From NCBI RefSeq assembly GCF_013408305.1, contig NZ_JACBZS010000001.1:186001-250000 (forward strand): DNA of 64,000 nt, in the 5' to 3' direction. Below, in pieces: positions 38,370-51,530 of this stretch. Origin of the DNA: Naumannella cuiyingiana (GTDB lineage: Bacteria > Actinomycetota > Actinomycetes > Propionibacteriales > Propionibacteriaceae). Numbering within the stretch: the first letter of the stretch is position 1; each line of letters starts with the position of its first letter. The position numbers and the translations under genes were made by a program. The notes below the pieces were generated by a model. The model was given only the letters and a program-made list of their open reading frames with translations. It was not told where the DNA came from and did no database searches.

Positions 38370-39392
38370 TCAGGAGACCTTGATGATCAGCTTGCCGCGG
38401 TTCTTGCCGACCAGCAGCCCCCGGAAGGCCTCGACCGCATGATCGAGGCCGTCCACGATGTCTTCCAGATAAGCGATCTGGCCGTCGGCGACCAGCGGGG
38501 TCACCTCGGCCAGGAACTCGGGCTCCTGGTCGACGAACTCGGTCTGGATGAAGCCGCGCACCGTCAGGCTCTTGCGCAGCACCGAGCCGAGGAACACCAT
38601 CGTCTTGTCCGGCCCGGCCGGCAGCTCGGTGGCGTTGTAGCTCGACACCAGCCCGCAGACGGGCATCCGGGCGAACGGGTTGAAGCGCGGCAGCACGGCC
38701 TCGAAGACGGCTCCGCCGACGTTCTCGAAGTAGATGTCGATCCCGTCGGGGGTCGCCGCGGCGAGCCTTCCGGCGAGATCGGGCGCGCGGTGGTCGAGCG
38801 CGGTGATGCCGTGCTCGTCGAGCCAGGCGCACTTCTGCGGGCCGCCGGCGATGGCCACCACCCGACAGCCCCAGGCGCGGGCGAGCTGCGCGACCACGGA
38901 GCCGACCGGTCCGGTCGCCGCCGCGACCACGACGGTCTCGCCGCGCTTCGGCCGGCCGATGTTGCGCAGCCCGGCCCAGGCCGTGAATCCCGGCATGCCC
39001 AGCACGCCGAGGGCCGTGGTGGGCGGGACCACCGCCGGATCGAGCTGGCGCAGGTGGTCGGCACGCTCGACGCTGGCGGTCTGCCAGCCGGCCTGACCCA
39101 GCACGAGCTGGCCCGGCGCGAGGCCGGTGTCGTTGCCGTCGATCACCTCGGAGACGGTCGCGCCGACCATCGGCTGGCCGATCGCGACCGGCGGCGCATA
39201 GGAGGGCGCATCGCTCATCCGGCCGCGCATGTACGGGTCGAGCGAGAGGTAGCGGGTGCGCAGCAGCGCCTCCCCCGGGCCCGGCGGGGGAAGCTCGACG
39301 GTCTCGGTGCGGAAGTCGGACGCGGTCGGCTCGCCGTGCGGTCGGGCGGCCAGCACGATCCGGGTGCTCGCGGTCGGGGCGGCGGTGCTCAT
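38370..39392 (-). CDS. MDR-family NADP-dependent oxidoreductase
   Basis: 340 residues, zinc-less medium-chain reductase of the leukotriene B4 dehydrogenase/curcumin-reductase type. Features: LSLDPYMRGRM near residue 50, the nucleotide loop AAATGPVGSVVAQLA near 148, YFENVGG near 214, and GKLIIKV at the end. Such enzymes usually reduce alpha,beta-unsaturated carbonyls. The ATG at 39392 overlaps the isonitrile synthase stop by 4 nt, so it belongs to the same operon and may tailor its product. Confidence 0.88.
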   Translation of the reverse strand: MSTAAPTASTRIVLAARPHGEPTASDFRTETVELPPPGPGEALLRTRYLSLDPYMRGRMSDAPSYAPPVAIGQPMVGATVSEVIDGNDTGLAPGQLVLGQAGWQTASVERADHLRQLDPAVVPPTTALGVLGMPGFTAWAGLRNIGRPKRGETVVVAAATGPVGSVVAQLARAWGCRVVAIAGGPQKCAWLDEHGITALDHRAPDLAGRLAAATPDGIDIYFENVGGAVFEAVLPRFNPFARMPVCGLVSSYNATELPAGPDKTMVFLGSVLRKSLTVRGFIQTEFVDQEPEFLAEVTPLVADGQIAYLEDIVDGLDHAVEAFRGLLVGKNRGKLIIKVS

Positions 39393-40354
39393 GGGTTGTT
39401 TCTACCAGCGAGGCGATCCCGGTAGCACCACAGCCGTCCCCCGCGCCGGACCGGCTCGGCATCGCCGACCGCCGCGTGGTGGACGAGCCGTGGCGTACCG
39501 GCGACGTCGTAGCGCACCACCGCGTGCCACGGCGTCAGCCACGCGTCGTCGGTCGCCGTGCGGTCGAGCAGGGCGATCCCCAGCTTGGCCGCCCCGAGCG
39601 GCTGCGGGTGGATCGACAGTCGCACGGCGTCGGGTCGCCTGGCCAGCAGCAGCGCACCCCAGGCGCGCGAGCGGGCGAGCAACTGGTACGCCCGCCGCTT
39701 CGCCTCGCGCTGGCGCTGGGCGGGCGTACCGGTCAGATCGACGGCGTCGGCGAGCACGAACCTGATCATGCCGCGCAGCGTGCGGGCGACCTGTTCGTCG
39801 GAGCGGGCCCGGACGCGTAGCTCGTCGACCGGCTCGGTCCAGCCGCGAATCAGCCGCGCCCGCCGTTCGGCATGATCATCGCCGGGCCACAGATCGCCGA
39901 GATCACAAAAGCCGATCCGGGTCCGCCCCTCGGCATCGGCCAGAGCGCGAAGATGATCACCGTAGGCGGTGACCGTCTCGTCGGGCACGCCGACCACGTC
40001 GGCGAAGACGTGGCCGTCCGAGCAGATGATCACCCGGGCTCCGGGCGGATGGATGTCGGCAATCTCGTCGCAGATGCCCTGCAGGTAGGAAAGGGCCAGC
40101 CGCTCCCCCTCGTCCGGCAGCGGGCCGCACACCTTGGCGGGGTTCGGCGACTTGCACGGGAAGGCGGGCAGCGCCAGCTCGATCGGCACCCCGGCCAGCA
40201 CCCGGTCCAGGACCTTGATCAACTGCGGCCGCGGAGCGGCGGTCGGGGCAGGTTCGCCGGGAATGCCCCGTCGGTGCCGCAGCAAGACCTGCACGATCCG
40301 TTCGGCGGTACGCAGCGCCCGCTCGGTGATCGGCGACTCGCGGGTGATCGTCAT
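39389..40354 (-). CDS. Isonitrile (isocyanide) synthase, PvcA/DIT1 family
   Basis: 321 residues, the length of PvcA/IsnA. The family converts the amino group of an aromatic amino acid (tyrosine or tryptophan) to an isonitrile using ribulose-5-phosphate carbon. Diagnostic segments: LPAFPCKSPNPAKV (62-75) followed by GPLPDEGERLAL, the IICSDGHVFADVVGV stretch (109-123), and near the C-terminus RLSIHPQPLGAAKLGI with TPWHAVV. The ATG at 40354 overlaps the P450 stop by 4 nt. No IsnB/PvcB oxygenase adjoins it; the P450 is the only oxidase in the operon, as in the yeast DIT1-DIT2 pair. Product unknown. Confidence 0.9.
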   Translation of the reverse strand: MTITRESPITERALRTAERIVQVLLRHRRGIPGEPAPTAAPRPQLIKVLDRVLAGVPIELALPAFPCKSPNPAKVCGPLPDEGERLALSYLQGICDEIADIHPPGARVIICSDGHVFADVVGVPDETVTAYGDHLRALADAEGRTRIGFCDLGDLWPGDDHAERRARLIRGWTEPVDELRVRARSDEQVARTLRGMIRFVLADAVDLTGTPAQRQREAKRRAYQLLARSRAWGALLLARRPDAVRLSIHPQPLGAAKLGIALLDRTATDDAWLTPWHAVVRYDVAGTPRLVHHAAVGDAEPVRRGGRLWCYRDRLAGRNNP

Positions 40355-41676
40355 CGCCGCGGCCCCTTCCCGCGGTAGGTCACCGGGAGCCGACGCACGG
40401 CGCGGGTGAGCGGCGCGGTGGACCACTCCAGGGCGTCTCGGGGGCAAGCGAGCCGCAGTCCCTCCAGCCGGCTCGTCAGCGCGATCAGCGCCTCGGCGAG
40501 CTGCACCCGTGCCAGCGCCGCCCCGGGGCAGCGGTGTGCTCCGTGACCGAAGGCAAGATGGGGGCGGCGGGGACCGTCGACGTCATGGCGACGGGGACCG
40601 TCGACGGCATAGCGATCGGGGTCGATCGCGTCCGGGTCGGCGAAGGCGTCCGGATCGCGATTGGCCGCACCGAGGGAGACGATCACCGAGTCACCGGCCG
40701 GGATGTCCACGCCGCCGAGCCGGTCGCCGCGGTCCAGGAAGCGCCAGGTGGTCAGCGAGAACGCGGCGTCGTGGCGCAGCAGTTCCTCCACGATCGCCGG
40801 CGCGGCGGACGGCTCGGCGCGCAGGCGATCGACCAGCCCGGGATGCTCCAACAGGCCGAGGACGCACAGGCCTAGTTGCGCGCTGACCGGGTCCTGGCCG
40901 GCGACCAGGAGCTGGAAGATGATCGAGTCGCGCTCGGCCGCGGTGATCACGCCGGCCGCCGCTGCGGCGACAACCTCGCCGAGGATTCCGGCGCGCCGCT
41001 GCGGTCGGGCGGCGTCGACGACGACGGCCGCGATGTAGTCCTCCAGCTCGCGGAGTCGTCGCTCGTAGGTCGGGCGTTCGGGGTGCTCCGGACCGACCGG
41101 CGCGACCACGGCTCCCCAGTCGGGGTCGAAGGCGTCCCGCAGGTCATCGGGCAGACCGATGGCCTCGGCGAGCGCGGTCAGGGCCAGCGGCCGGCCGAGG
41201 GCCGCCGCGAGATCGACCTCGGCCGTGCCACTCCCCGGCTCGGGGAAGTCGTCGATCAGGTCGTCCACGAACGCGCGGATGCTCGGCCGCGCCGACTCCG
41301 CGGCGGGCGCCGACAGGCCGCGGGCGACGAGCGCGCGCATCCGGCGGTGCCGCTCGCCGTCGACGTGCAGCAGGTGTACCTGCAGCCGCGAGCGCTGCGG
41401 CTGCGGCATCACCGATGCGTGGGCCAGGAAATGTGGATTGGCCCGCGCATGGTCCTTGCCGAGCCGCGGGTCGGTCAGTGCCGCCCGCGCCGCGGCGTAC
41501 CCCGTGATCAGCCAGGCGTGCACGGCCGGGAAACGCACCGGATGAGCCTGGCCGGCGGCGGTCAGCGCGCGCAGCAGCGGGTAGGGATCGCGATGGTAGG
41601 CCGCGCCGCTCAGCGGCGTGCGGGGCAGGTCCGGATCGGGTGCGCCCGGCAGGTGCGGGCAGGCGGGGGCGGTCAT
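40351..41676 (-). CDS. Cytochrome P450 of the isonitrile operon
   Basis: 441 residues. Heme-binding loop FGHGAHRCPG with Cys383, the ExxR helix EELLR (298-302) and I-helix A259-G-Q-D-P263. Proline replaces the usual O2-activating threonine at 263, which is rare. An 8-residue direct duplication (VDGPRRHD, VDGPRRPH) precedes the heme loop. It is first in the operon and coupled to the isonitrile synthase. It may desaturate, hydroxylate or couple the isonitrile product. Redox partners are not in the window. Confidence 0.92.
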   Translation of the reverse strand: MTAPACPHLPGAPDPDLPRTPLSGAAYHRDPYPLLRALTAAGQAHPVRFPAVHAWLITGYAAARAALTDPRLGKDHARANPHFLAHASVMPQPQRSRLQVHLLHVDGERHRRMRALVARGLSAPAAESARPSIRAFVDDLIDDFPEPGSGTAEVDLAAALGRPLALTALAEAIGLPDDLRDAFDPDWGAVVAPVGPEHPERPTYERRLRELEDYIAAVVVDAARPQRRAGILGEVVAAAAAGVITAAERDSIIFQLLVAGQDPVSAQLGLCVLGLLEHPGLVDRLRAEPSAAPAIVEELLRHDAAFSLTTWRFLDRGDRLGGVDIPAGDSVIVSLGAANRDPDAFADPDAIDPDRYAVDGPRRHDVDGPRRPHLAFGHGAHRCPGAALARVQLAEALIALTSRLEGLRLACPRDALEWSTAPLTRAVRRLPVTYRGKGPRR

Positions 41677-41713
41677 GGCCGATGATCATTCCCGGCCGCG
41701 ATCGGACGCTCAC

Positions 41714-41726
41714 ACCCCGCTGGGGT
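41714..41726. promoter_or_regulatory. Small palindrome upstream of the isonitrile operon
   Basis: ACCCC-GCT-GGGGT, 38 nt upstream of the P450 start, is a perfect 5-bp inverted repeat in the 102-bp divergent region. It could be an operator; no cognate regulator adjoins it. Confidence 0.25.
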
Positions 41727-41765
41727 AGAACCAGCGGCCAGCACCCGCAGCGGTTCACCGTCGCC

Positions 41766-41771
41766 TAGCAT
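41766..41771 (+). promoter_or_regulatory. -10 box of the DinB-fold gene, leaderless
   Basis: TAGCAT is followed by CGGGCGG (7 nt) and the GTG start at 41779. The arrangement is almost identical to that of hisD. Confidence 0.5.
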
Positions 41772-41778
41772 CGGGCGG

Positions 41779-42438
41779 GTGAACTTCGCCCAATCCGAAC
41801 GCGCCGCCCTGTGTCAGTTGCTGGACGAGACGGGGCCGGCGGCACCGACGCTGTGCGCGGGCTGGACCACCCATGACCTCGCGGCACACCTGTGGATCCG
41901 CGAGACCGACCCGCTCGGCGCGCCCGGCATCCTGGCCCGCCCGCTGGCCGGGCTGACCGAGCGGCGGATGGCGGAGGCGAAGGACCGCTGGAGCTATCCC
42001 GAGTTGGTCGAGCGGGTACGCCGCGGCCCGGCGCCGCTGTCGGTGTTCGCGATCCCCGGGGTCGACGAGGGCGCCAACACGCTGGAGTACTTCGTGCACC
42101 ACGAGGACGTCCGGCGCGCCGCCGAGGCGCCGATCGAGCCGCGCGAGCTGGACGCCGAGGCCGAGGACTGGATGTGGCGACGGCTGCGGCTGATGGGCCG
42201 CGCGTTCTTCCGCCGCGCGGGCGTCGGGGTCGTCCTGGAACGCTCCGACGGCGAGGCGGGCGGGGATCGGGAGCCCGAGACGATTCGGGTCTCCTCGGGC
42301 CCGGAGACCGTCACGCTGGTCGGCCGACCGTCGGAGTTGATGTTGTACGCGTACGGGCGCGGCGACCGCGCCCAGGTCCTGTCGGTGGGCGAGCCGGCGG
42401 CGTTGATCAAGCTCGGCGAGGTCGAACTCGGCCTGTGA
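41779..42438 (+). CDS. DinB-fold metal-binding protein (TIGR03085 type)
   Basis: 219 residues. N-terminal GWTTHDLAAHLWIRE and a central FVHHEDVRRA give the histidines typical of the mycothiol-dependent/DinB fold. The pattern matches the actinobacterial TIGR03085 group. A thiol-transferase role is plausible but unproven. GTG at 41779 is supported by the box at a 7-nt gap. It diverges from the P450 operon. Confidence 0.8.
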   Translation: MNFAQSERAALCQLLDETGPAAPTLCAGWTTHDLAAHLWIRETDPLGAPGILARPLAGLTERRMAEAKDRWSYPELVERVRRGPAPLSVFAIPGVDEGANTLEYFVHHEDVRRAAEAPIEPRELDAEAEDWMWRRLRLMGRAFFRRAGVGVVLERSDGEAGGDREPETIRVSSGPETVTLVGRPSELMLYAYGRGDRAQVLSVGEPAALIKLGEVELGL

Positions 42439-42441
42439 GGG

Positions 42442-43041
42442 TCAGGGAGCGGTGACCATCCGCAGCAGTTCCTCGCGGTACGCCACACGCGCGCCGGGCG
42501 GGCCACCGGGCAGCGCGTCGAGCTGGCGCCCGCCGAGATAGGCGGCATAACAGATCCGCGCCCGCGCCTGCGCCCGAGCGGGAGGCAGGCCGCGGTCGGC
42601 GAACAGCCGGCACAGGTATTCCACCCGCGCGGCGTGCACCCGCGCCACGGCGGGCGTGACCCTGGGGTCGTCGGCGGCCGCCAGGACCGCGCGCTCGAGC
42701 GCCTCGTCTTCGTCGTCCGCCTCGCCCAGGGCGTGCGCGAGCAGCGCTGCGAGTCGTTCGTCGTCCGGCGCGCGCTCGACCTCGGTGATCACGGCCGCCG
42801 TCGCGCGGTCCGACCAGTCGGCGAGCACGGCCTCGAGCAGTGCGCCGCGGTCGGCGAAGTGCCAGTAGAAGCTGCCCTTGGTCGCGCCCACGCGGCGCGC
42901 GAGGGGCTCGACGGCAAGGCGTTCCACCCCCTGCTCGGCCAGCAGCGCCCGCGCTGCCGCGATCCAGTCGGCGCGACTCAGGCGCCGGCGGGCGGAGGCA
43001 TCGGCGGACACGGGCACGACGCTACCCTCGACATCGGCCAT
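42442..43041 (-). CDS. TetR-family regulator
   Basis: 199 residues. The helix-turn-helix reads VEPLARRVGATKGSFYWHFADRG (in parts LARRVGATKG and SFYWHF). A palindrome lies directly upstream. Convergent with the DinB-fold gene (2-nt gap) and divergent from the SRPBCC gene, which is its most likely target besides itself. Confidence 0.9.
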   Translation of the reverse strand: MADVEGSVVPVSADASARRRLSRADWIAAARALLAEQGVERLAVEPLARRVGATKGSFYWHFADRGALLEAVLADWSDRATAAVITEVERAPDDERLAALLAHALGEADDEDEALERAVLAAADDPRVTPAVARVHAARVEYLCRLFADRGLPPARAQARARICYAAYLGGRQLDALPGGPPGARVAYREELLRMVTAP

Positions 43042-43046
43042 ACGCA

Positions 43047-43068
43047 GGCGTACGGTTAACCATACGCC
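43047..43068. promoter_or_regulatory. Palindromic TetR operator
   Basis: A 22-bp inverted repeat centred on GTTAAC, with arms GGCGTACGGTT and AACCATACGCC that differ at one position. It lies 5 nt from the tetR ATG and 17 nt before the SRPBCC gene start, so it covers both promoters. Confidence 0.6.
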
Positions 43069-43085
43069 AGCGAATGGAGAGGACG

Positions 43086-43610
43086 ATGGGTTGGACCAGC
43101 CGCACCCCGACCGGCATCCGCAACGTGCACAGCCGCCTCACCGCGGGACCGCCGGAGGCGGCAGCGGCCCTCTTGCAGGGCATCGCCGAACCGGGCAACC
43201 CGCTGTGGCCGACCGACCGCTGGCCGCCCCTGGTCCTCGACCGCGGGCTGGCCACCGGCAGCGCGGGCGGCCACGGCCCGATCCGCTATCGGGTCGATAC
43301 CTCGGCCCCCGGCACGATCACCTTCGGCTTCGACGCGGACGACCTGGTCGGGCGCCACACCTTCACCCTCGCCGGCGAGGGCTCCGGGGTCCGCTGGACC
43401 CACGAGTTGATCATCGAAGCCCCCGACCTGCTCACCCGGCTGGTCGTGGTGCCGCTGCATGATCAACTCCTGGAGGACCTGCTGGACGGCGCCGAGGCGG
43501 CGATGGCGGGTACGCCGGTGCGGCGTACCCCGTTCCGGATGGGTGTCCGTGCGCGCCGCTGGCTGGTCGACAGGCTGGCGCCGGCGGCGCCCGAAACGGC
43601 GGCGCTGTAG
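43086..43610 (+). CDS. SRPBCC-like ligand-binding protein
   Basis: 174 residues. The run PLWPTDRWPPLVLDRG, the strand-rich middle (TITFGFDAD, HTFTLAGEGSGVRWTHELII) and a C-terminal helix are typical of SRPBCC/polyketide-cyclase-like folds. ATG at 43086 follows GGAGAGG; the ATG four codons earlier is possible. Ligand unknown; control by the divergent TetR is likely. Confidence 0.7.
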   Translation: MGWTSRTPTGIRNVHSRLTAGPPEAAAALLQGIAEPGNPLWPTDRWPPLVLDRGLATGSAGGHGPIRYRVDTSAPGTITFGFDADDLVGRHTFTLAGEGSGVRWTHELIIEAPDLLTRLVVVPLHDQLLEDLLDGAEAAMAGTPVRRTPFRMGVRARRWLVDRLAPAAPETAAL

Positions 43611-43632
43611 GTCCCCCACAAGGCCGTGGGAC
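43611..43632 (+). terminator. Hairpin after the SRPBCC gene
   Basis: CCCAC and GTGGG pair around an AAGGCC loop, extended by a GT/AC pair across a 2-nt bulge, directly after the stop codon. Terminator function is inferred. Confidence 0.35.
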
Positions 43633-43725
43633 AGAATCTGTAGCCCTCGACAAAGCATGCGCGACGACCCGCGCGGAGCCGCTTGTCGTCTGGGCGTTCC
43701 GCCTCCGAGGTGGCAGGGTCGGGGC

Positions 43726-49299
<5,574 letters not shown>

Positions 49300-49310
49300 C
49301 CTCCCCAGCC

Positions 49311-49368
49311 GCATGCCCAACTTGCGGTTGCCTGCTGGGCCCCGCAGGCAACCGCAAGTTCGGCATGC
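49311..49368. repeat. Long imperfect palindrome (25-bp arms, 8-nt loop)
   Basis: Left arm 49311-49335 and right arm 49344-49368 are inverted repeats with one mismatch, around the loop TGGGCCCC. It starts 11 nt after the carboxylase stop. It could serve as a strong terminator, but the arm length is more like a dispersed palindromic repeat. I found no second copy in this window. Confidence 0.8.
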
Positions 49369-49492
49369 ATCCGTCCCGCGAACCCGACCGGCACCCGCGA
49401 ACCCGACCGAAGCCGCACGGGCGGAAGGAAAACCGCGGGCAGTGGGGACGAGCCGGGAGTAGCCTCGACCGCCGGAAAGGAGCCCGATCCGC

Positions 49493-49990
49493 ATGGAGCC
49501 CATCACCGCCGAGCAAGTCCGCGCCAGCTTCGTCAACACGACCCGGTCGCAGCTCAAGAAGCTCACCGTTCCGGCCGACCTGGCCACGGAGCGGTGGGAC
49601 GATCTCGACTTCCTGGGCTGGCGCGACCCGAAGGCGCCCCAACAGGGCTACCTGGTCGCGCCCCGCGACGGTGGCCTGACCGGGGTGGCGCTGCGCACCC
49701 AGGAGCCGTCGCGGCGGGACCCGAAGGCGGCCATGTGCTCGCTGTGCCTGACGGTGCACCCGATGGCCGATGTCGCGCTCTTCGCCGCGCGTCGCTCCGG
49801 GCCCGGCGGTCGCCGGGGTGACACGGTCGGCACCTACATCTGCGCCAACCTGCGCTGCCCGCTCTACGTGCGCGGCGTACTCACCTCCGAGGCAGCCCGC
49901 CCGATGGGCGAGACGCTGTCGGTCGAGGCCAAGATCATCCGGCTCCGGGCCAATGTCGACCGCTTCGTGGATCGCGTACTCGAGGACTGA
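49493..49990 (+). CDS. FBP-domain treble-clef zinc-finger protein
   Basis: 165 residues. The C-terminal domain has four cysteines, C82 and C85 in MCSLCL and C117 and C122 in YICANLRCPLYVRG, matching the FusB/FBP elongation-factor-G-binding fold. Such proteins help release EF-G from the ribosome; some confer fusidic acid resistance. The housekeeping role here is inferred. AAAGGAG lies about 10 nt upstream of the ATG. Confidence 0.85.
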   Translation: MEPITAEQVRASFVNTTRSQLKKLTVPADLATERWDDLDFLGWRDPKAPQQGYLVAPRDGGLTGVALRTQEPSRRDPKAAMCSLCLTVHPMADVALFAARRSGPGGRRGDTVGTYICANLRCPLYVRGVLTSEAARPMGETLSVEAKIIRLRANVDRFVDRVLED

Positions 49991-50006
49991 TCCAGCCGGA
50001 CTCGAC

Positions 50007-51530
50007 TCAGCCCAGCCGTTCGATGATCAACTCGCGGACCCGGCCGGCGTCGGCCTGGCCCTTCATCTCCTTCATCACGGCACCGATCAGCGCGCCGGCG
50101 GCCGCGACCTTGCCGCCGCGGATCTTCTCCGCGACATCGGGATTCGCCTCGATCGCGCGGTCGACGGCATCGCCGAGCGCGGAGTCGTCGGAGACCACGG
50201 CGAGCCCGCGGGCCTCGACCACCTGCTCCGGGTCCCCCTCGCCGGCCAGCACCCCGTCGATCACCTGCCGGGCCAGCTTGTCGTTGATCGTCTTCGCCTC
50301 GACCAGCGCCTGCACCTGCGCCACCTGCTGCGGCGTGATCGCGAGTTCCTCCAGCTCGACGCCGGCCTCGTTCGCGCGCCGCGCCAGCTCCGACAGCCAC
50401 CACTTGCGCGCCGGCTGGGGCGCCGATCCCGCCGCGACGGTCTGTTCGATCACGTCGACCGCGCCGGCGGCGACCACATCGCGCAGTTCCAGCTCGGAGA
50501 AGCCCCACTCGCCGGCCAGCCGCTTCAGCCGTTCGGCCGGCGGCTCCGGCAGGGTCGCGCGCAGCGACTCGACCCAGTCCCGGTCGGGCGCGATCGGCAC
50601 CAGGTCCGGCTCGGGAAAGTACCGGTAGTCCTCCGCGGTCTCCTTCGACCGGCCCGGCGTGGTGATGCCGGAACCCTCCTGCCAGTGCCGCGTCTCCTGG
50701 GTGATCATGCCGCCGCCCGCCAGCACCTGCGCCTGGCGGGAGATCTCGTAGGCGACGGCCCGCTCCACCGAGCGCAGGGAGTTGACGTTCTTGGTCTCGG
50801 TCCGGGTGCCGAACTCGATTTGCCCGATCGGCCGCAGCGACACGTTCGCATCGCAGCGCACATTGCCCTGCTCCATCCGCGCATGGCTCACCTTCAGCGC
50901 GCGCATCAGGTCGCGTACCAACTGCACGTACGCCCGCGCGACCTGCGGTGCCCTGGCCCCCGTGCCCTCGATCGGTTTGGTCACGATCTCGATCAGGGGT
51001 ACGCCGGCGCGGTTGTAGTCCAGCAGCGAGTGGCTCGCCCCGTGAATGCGGCCCGTGGCCCCGCCGACGTGCAGCGACTTGCCGGTGTCCTCCTCCATGT
51101 GGGCGCGCTCGATGCCGATCCTGATCACCTCGCCGTCCACCTCGACGTCGACATGGCCGTCGTGCGCGATCGGCTCGTCGTACTGGCTGATCTGGTAGTT
51201 CTTCGGCATGTCGGGATAGAAGTAGTTCTTCCGCGACATCCGCGACCACTCGGCGATCTCGCAGTTCAGCGCCAGGCCGATCCGGATCGCCGACTCGACG
51301 GCGGCGCCGTTGATCACCGGCATCCCGCCAGGCAGCGCGAGGCAGACCGGACAGGTCTGGGTGTTCGGGTCCGCGCCGAACTCGGTGGAGCAGCCGCAGA
51401 ACATCTTGGACGCGGTGCTCAGCTCGACGTGCACCTCCAGCCCCAGCACCGGATCGAAGCGCTCGAGCGCGTCCGCATAGTCCATGATCGAACCGTCCAT
51501 GATCGAACCGTCCATGATCGAATCGCTCAC
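50007..51530 (-). CDS. gatB: Asp/Glu-tRNA amidotransferase subunit B
   Basis: 507 residues from the GTG at 51530. Recognises Glu-tRNA(Gln)/Asp-tRNA(Asn) and forms the amidotransferase with GatA and GatC. GLEVHVEL and the zinc-site cysteines in FCGCSTEF and TCPVCL identify it, as do [16 protein letters not shown] and the C-terminal YqeY domain. The first codons are a threefold 15-bp repeat giving three in-frame ATGs (51515, 51500, 51485) after the GTG. The GTG overlaps gatA by 4 nt and is my choice. Confidence 0.96.
   Translation of the reverse strand: MSDSIMDGSIMDGSIMDYADALERFDPVLGLEVHVELSTASKMFCGCSTEFGADPNTQTCPVCLALPGGMPVINGAAVESAIRIGLALNCEIAEWSRMSRKNYFYPDMPKNYQISQYDEPIAHDGHVDVEVDGEVIRIGIERAHMEEDTGKSLHVGGATGRIHGASHSLLDYNRAGVPLIEIVTKPIEGTGARAPQVARAYVQLVRDLMRALKVSHARMEQGNVRCDANVSLRPIGQIEFGTRTETKNVNSLRSVERAVAYEISRQAQVLAGGGMITQETRHWQEGSGITTPGRSKETAEDYRYFPEPDLVPIAPDRDWVESLRATLPEPPAERLKRLAGEWGFSELELRDVVAAGAVDVIEQTVAAGSAPQPARKWWLSELARRANEAGVELEELAITPQQVAQVQALVEAKTINDKLARQVIDGVLAGEGDPEQVVEARGLAVVSDDSALGDAVDRAIEANPDVAEKIRGGKVAAAGALIGAVMKEMKGQADAGRVRELIIERLG
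51481..51525. repeat. Three 15-bp repeats at the gatB 5' end
   Basis: TCCATGATCGAACCG occurs twice, then once with C changed to T. On the minus strand each carries an ATG, so the gene has three equally spaced candidate starts, encoding SIMDG-type repeats. Confidence 0.9.

Noticed and set aside
42840-43073. SRPBCC gene extended upstream into the tetR gene
   Set aside because: The extension would run through the operator and antisense to tetR; ATG 43086 with GGAGAGG is better supported.
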